Assembly: GCF_028736925.1 (NCBI RefSeq)
Contig: NZ_JAQZAT010000013.1
Span: 62,001-126,000, forward strand
Direction: 5' to 3'
Length of the DNA: 64,000 nt
DNA from: Flavivirga sp. 57AJ16
GTDB lineage: Bacteria; Bacteroidota; Bacteroidia; Flavobacteriales; Flavobacteriaceae
Shown: positions 61,629 through 64,000 of the stretch, in pieces
Layout of the letters: every line of letters begins with the position of its first letter
Numbering within the stretch: the first letter of the stretch is position 1
The notes under the pieces: generated by a model
What the model was told of the DNA's origin: nothing
Seen by the model: only the letters and a program-made list of their open reading frames with translations
Database searches by the model: none
Position numbers and translations under genes: made by a program

Positions 61629-61663
61629 TTTGATGTGATTAATTATTCTATTTCCTATTTTTG
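61629..61663 (+). promoter_or_regulatory. Bacteroidota-type promoter of glyA
   Basis: TTTG (61629-61632) and TATTTTTG (61656-61663, exact TAnnTTTG) are separated by 23 bp. Transcription from here would start near 61670 and give a ~200-nt leader that includes the entire inverted-repeat element at 61680-61858. Confidence 0.55.
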
Positions 61664-61679
61664 CCGAATATTTAACCAT

Positions 61680-61858
61680 GAAGTGGTTTAAGCTTTTTGC
61701 AATTGGCTGCAAAATTCCCTTTTACCCCTACATTTTGCCTTTTTATTGCTCGGTAGCGATGCTATGCAGCTCAAAAAAGCCTTCTTGTGGGAATACCTGC
61801 CTGCCGCAGGCAGGAAATTGTTATTTTTCGCTTCAATCGAAAAAGCTTAAACCACTTC
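61680..61858. mobile_element. 179-bp inverted-repeat element in the glyA leader
   Basis: GAAGTGGTTTAAGCTTTTT (61680-61698) and its exact reverse complement (61840-61858) bound the element. Imperfect pairing continues inward, and a CCTGCCTGC/GCAGGCAGG hairpin lies inside (~61796-61815). A short reading frame across it (from ATG 61678) is very likely spurious. Transcribed as RNA, it would fold into one long stem ending 14 bp before the glyA start codon. Confidence 0.85.
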
Positions 61859-61872
61859 CGTAATTTAATTTT

Positions 61873-63147
61873 ATGCAACGCGACGAACAAATTTTTGAAC
61901 TTATTCAAGCTGAAAAGGAACGCCAACTACATGGTATTGAACTTATTGCATCAGAGAATTTTGTAAGTGACCAGGTTATGGAAGCTGCAGGCTCTGTGTT
62001 AACTAATAAATATGCTGAAGGTTATCCGGGCAAGAGGTATTATGGTGGCTGCGAAGTTGTTGATGAAGTTGAACAAATAGCTATTGATAGAGCAAAAGCA
62101 TTGTTTGGAGCTGCTTATGTAAATGTACAGCCACATTCTGGAAGTCAAGCCAATACTGCTGTGTATCATGCCTGTTTAAAGCCAGGCGATAAAATTTTAG
62201 GTTTCGATTTATCTCATGGAGGTCATTTAACCCATGGATCTCCGGTAAACTTTTCCGGTAAGCTTTATAATCCTGTATTTTATGGCGTAGAGCAGGAGAC
62301 AGGTGTTTTAAATTATGATAAGATTCAGGAAGTAGCGACTAAAGAGCAACCAAAATTAATTATTGCTGGTGCTTCTGCATATTCTAGGGATATTGATTTT
62401 AAGCGTTTTAGAGAGATTGCTGATAGTGTTGGTGCTATTTTAATGGCAGATATTTCACATCCAGCAGGATTGATAGCGAAAGGTATTTTAAACGATCCGT
62501 TACCACATTGTCATATTGTAACCACCACCACACATAAGACTTTAAGAGGTCCAAGAGGTGGCATCATTATGATGGGACAGGATTTTGACAATCCGTTTGG
62601 AATTACCCTAAAAAATGGAAACCTTCGTAAAATGTCATCCTTATTGGACTCTGCGGTTTTTCCTGGAAACCAGGGAGGCCCTTTAGAGCATATTATTGCG
62701 GCTAAAGCGATTGCTTTTGGAGAAGCATTAACAGACGATTTTTTAAATTACCAATTACAGGTAAAACGAAATGCTGCAGCTATGGCAGAGGCTTTAGTAG
62801 CCAAAGGTTATAACATTATCTCTGGCGGAACAGATAATCACTGTATGTTGATTGATCTCCGTAACAAAAACCTTTCTGGTAAAGATGCCGAGCAGGCCTT
62901 GGTTAAAGCAGATATTACCGTAAACAAGAACATGGTGCCTTTTGATGATAAATCACCGTTTGTAACATCTGGCATTCGTTTGGGGGTTTCTGCTGTAACG
63001 ACCCGTGGTTTAAAAGAAGATGATATGCTGGCTATTGTAGAGTTGATTGACGAAGTTATTGTTAATTTTGAAGATGAGGCCGTTTTAGAAACCATTAAGG
63101 ATAAAGTGAACACTATGATGAAGGACAAGCCTTTGTTTGTAGCTTAG
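61873..63147 (+). CDS. glyA: Serine hydroxymethyltransferase
   Basis: This is a 424-residue PLP enzyme interconverting serine and glycine with tetrahydrofolate. Motifs: '[20 protein letters not shown]' near the N-terminus, '[18 protein letters not shown]', '[20 protein letters not shown]', '[15 protein letters not shown]', the PLP-lysine segment '[15 protein letters not shown]' and '[14 protein letters not shown]'. The length is canonical. It is likely monocistronic, with a TAnnTTTG promoter and a long structured leader upstream, and a clear terminator 40 bp downstream. Confidence 0.97.
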   Translation: MQRDEQIFELIQAEKERQLHGIELIASENFVSDQVMEAAGSVLTNKYAEGYPGKRYYGGCEVVDEVEQIAIDRAKALFGAAYVNVQPHSGSQANTAVYHACLKPGDKILGFDLSHGGHLTHGSPVNFSGKLYNPVFYGVEQETGVLNYDKIQEVATKEQPKLIIAGASAYSRDIDFKRFREIADSVGAILMADISHPAGLIAKGILNDPLPHCHIVTTTTHKTLRGPRGGIIMMGQDFDNPFGITLKNGNLRKMSSLLDSAVFPGNQGGPLEHIIAAKAIAFGEALTDDFLNYQLQVKRNAAAMAEALVAKGYNIISGGTDNHCMLIDLRNKNLSGKDAEQALVKADITVNKNMVPFDDKSPFVTSGIRLGVSAVTTRGLKEDDMLAIVELIDEVIVNFEDEAVLETIKDKVNTMMKDKPLFVA

Positions 63148-63190
63148 TGTTATGCTGAATTTATTTCAGCATCATATCAATATAAATAAG

Positions 63191-63220
63191 AATCCTGCTT
63201 TGTGCAGGATTTTTTGTTTC
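63191..63220 (+). terminator. Rho-independent terminator of glyA
   Basis: AATCCTGC (63191-63198), loop TTTGT, GCAGGATT (63204-63211), followed by TTTTGTTTC. It lies 43 bp after the glyA stop. Confidence 0.92.
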
Positions 63221-63262
63221 TAATGCGTAAGTGTTATTAATCCGTATGTTGTAATGAATTAT

Positions 63263-63426
63263 ACACGTTGTGGCTGTTGCACAACTATAAAACACTCTAA
63301 TTCCTGCTTAATTTTTTTTGCTTTCAAAACAACAATGCGTTGATTTTAAATTAGTTACAGTTATTCGTTGCTGTCAAAATTTATTACTTTATTTAAAATT
63401 ATGAGTTGTGCAACGGCTACCATTGT
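63263..63426. repeat. ~164-bp inverted-repeat element (GTTGTGCAAC type)
   Basis: Left end 63263-63290 and right end 63399-63426 are imperfect inverted repeats about 28 bp long with the shared core AGTTGTGCAAC / GTTGCACAACT. The AT-rich interior has no reading frame. The right end touches the stop codon of the next gene. MITE-like in structure, with no relation seen to the TGGTATTA family. Confidence 0.65.
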
Positions 63427-64000
63427 TAGATGTTTTTTATTGATGCTTCAAATAAATCACTAGGAATGTATTGATTTTTGATACCAAGTATCATTTGCTT
63501 TTTACGAGCTAAAATCAATGATGCAAGGTTATGGATAGATATTAAACCAAAGTAGTTATATCTCAAATTCCGAGAATCATTATCATACATCTTTTTATGA
63601 ATAATTAAATTATCGTCAATAAGCTTAGGGAGTTTGTCAAAGTGTTTTTTTTCCAAAGCCAATAGAATTTTACATTCTGAATCTATGAGTTTAGCGTCTA
63701 AATTTCTACTTGGTGGTGGAAGCTTCTCTATGGTATCAAAGCATTCTGTACCCTGTTTTATATTTCTACTGCATAATAATTGTAGGGCTAATGTTCGCAA
63801 AGAATATGCTCCGCCTGTTAGCATGTTTTTTACAACAATATTGGACAAATCAATATTTGAGAGGTATTCAATTTCTTGATTTTGGTTAGTAATTATTGCT
63901 GCTTTCAATCCACAATTTAAAATAGAATCGGCCGTATGATGTATTCTTTCATCCTTGTATATTGCTGAGTAACAACCGCCTTCCCAATTATATTGAATTT
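63426..64000 (-). CDS. Hypothetical helical protein, incomplete at the window edge
   Basis: The minus-strand frame ends at 63426 and stays open to the right edge of the window. An apparent start at 63908 is a TTG inside the gene, because codons continue upstream ('QYNWEGGCYSAIYKDERIHH', then 'TADSILNCGLKAAI'). At least 191 residues are visible, mostly helical, with a 'KLPPPSRNLDAKLIDSECKI'-like loop and a repeat-like helical C-terminus ('NYFGLISIHNLASLILARKK'). I recognise no family. An immunity-type or regulatory protein would be compatible, but this is a guess. The N-terminus lies outside the window. Confidence 0.6.
   Translation of the reverse strand, partial: IQYNWEGGCYSAIYKDERIHHTADSILNCGLKAAIITNQNQEIEYLSNIDLSNIVVKNMLTGGAYSLRTLALQLLCSRNIKQGTECFDTIEKLPPPSRNLDAKLIDSECKILLALEKKHFDKLPKLIDDNLIIHKKMYDNDSRNLRYNYFGLISIHNLASLILARKKQMILGIKNQYIPSDLFEASIKNI

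Noticed and set aside
61494-61712. 72-codon minus-strand frame upstream of fahA
   Set aside because: Low-complexity Phe/Lys/Ile translation in an AT-rich intergenic region, overlapping the glyA promoter; no homologue recognised.
61678-61863. 61-codon plus-strand frame starting MKWFKLFAIG
   Set aside because: It is contained within the perfect inverted-repeat element (61680-61858) and reads through its hairpin. The composition and the Cys/Pro-rich translation do not look like a protein.

Overview
The window is AT-rich chromosomal DNA of a member of the Bacteroidota, most likely the family Flavobacteriaceae. The evidence is a SusC/SusD outer-membrane pair under an ECF sigma/FecR anti-sigma system, a YtxJ-type bacillithiol-associated protein, PD40/S41 tricorn-like peptidase, DUF2891, many lipoproteins with classical lipoboxes, and promoters of the Bacteroidota type (TAnnTTTG -7 box). 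Ribosomal or tRNA genes were not seen.

Layout. (1) 0-5.6 kb, minus strand: molybdenum cofactor operon (moeA, ModE-like regulator, TauE/SafE permease, mobA, moaD, MoeB-rhodanese fusion, moaE). A four-helix-bundle (S23/IVP-like) gene sits inside it, bracketed by minisatellites that are inverted copies of one another. (2) 5.9-13.8 kb: ECF sigma, FecR, SusC with STN domain, SusD. A decayed REP-associated transposase (RAYT) between two inverted REP palindromes separates sigma from anti-sigma gene. (3) 14.1-16.7 kb, minus: lipoprotein, membrane protein, histidine kinase, NarL-type regulator. (4) 17.0-30.8 kb, plus: a tightly packed nine-gene operon of exported proteins. Six are paralogues sharing a 'YYYLP...DG.P.F.F.(K/R)Y' signature, and they are combined with a permuted-papain/LRAT-like enzyme, an HExxH metalloprotease and an 800-residue multidomain protein. 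It has a near-consensus promoter and a strong terminator. I do not recognise this system, and it is the best candidate for something undescribed. (5) 31-41.5 kb: an accessory region with a GHKL ATPase/DUF4325 pair plus membrane protein, an intact RAYT transposase, at least fifteen REP palindromes including two complex tandem arrays, two paralogous lipoproteins, a LysE/RhtB pseudogene and comM/yifB. (6) 41.6-64 kb: mostly housekeeping and catabolic genes: DUF2891, tricorn-like S41 peptidase, an NRAMP-fold transporter with pxpABC (5-oxoprolinase), two divergent deoC paralogues, a TetR-thioesterase pair with palindromic operators, clpB, ytxJ, fahA, glyA, and an incomplete gene at the right edge. 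Several 90-190 bp inverted-repeat (MITE-like) elements lie between these genes.

How it fits together. Regions 1, 2 and 6 are conventional metabolism and nutrient acquisition. Region 4 looks like a self-contained envelope or extracellular programme, with the divergent two-component system of region 3 as its obvious candidate regulator. Region 5 shows an active or recently active RAYT/REP system that has shuffled neighbouring sequence: pieces of comM and the RAYT 3' end are found in or beside REP arrays. All functional statements come from reading motifs by eye, and no database search was possible.
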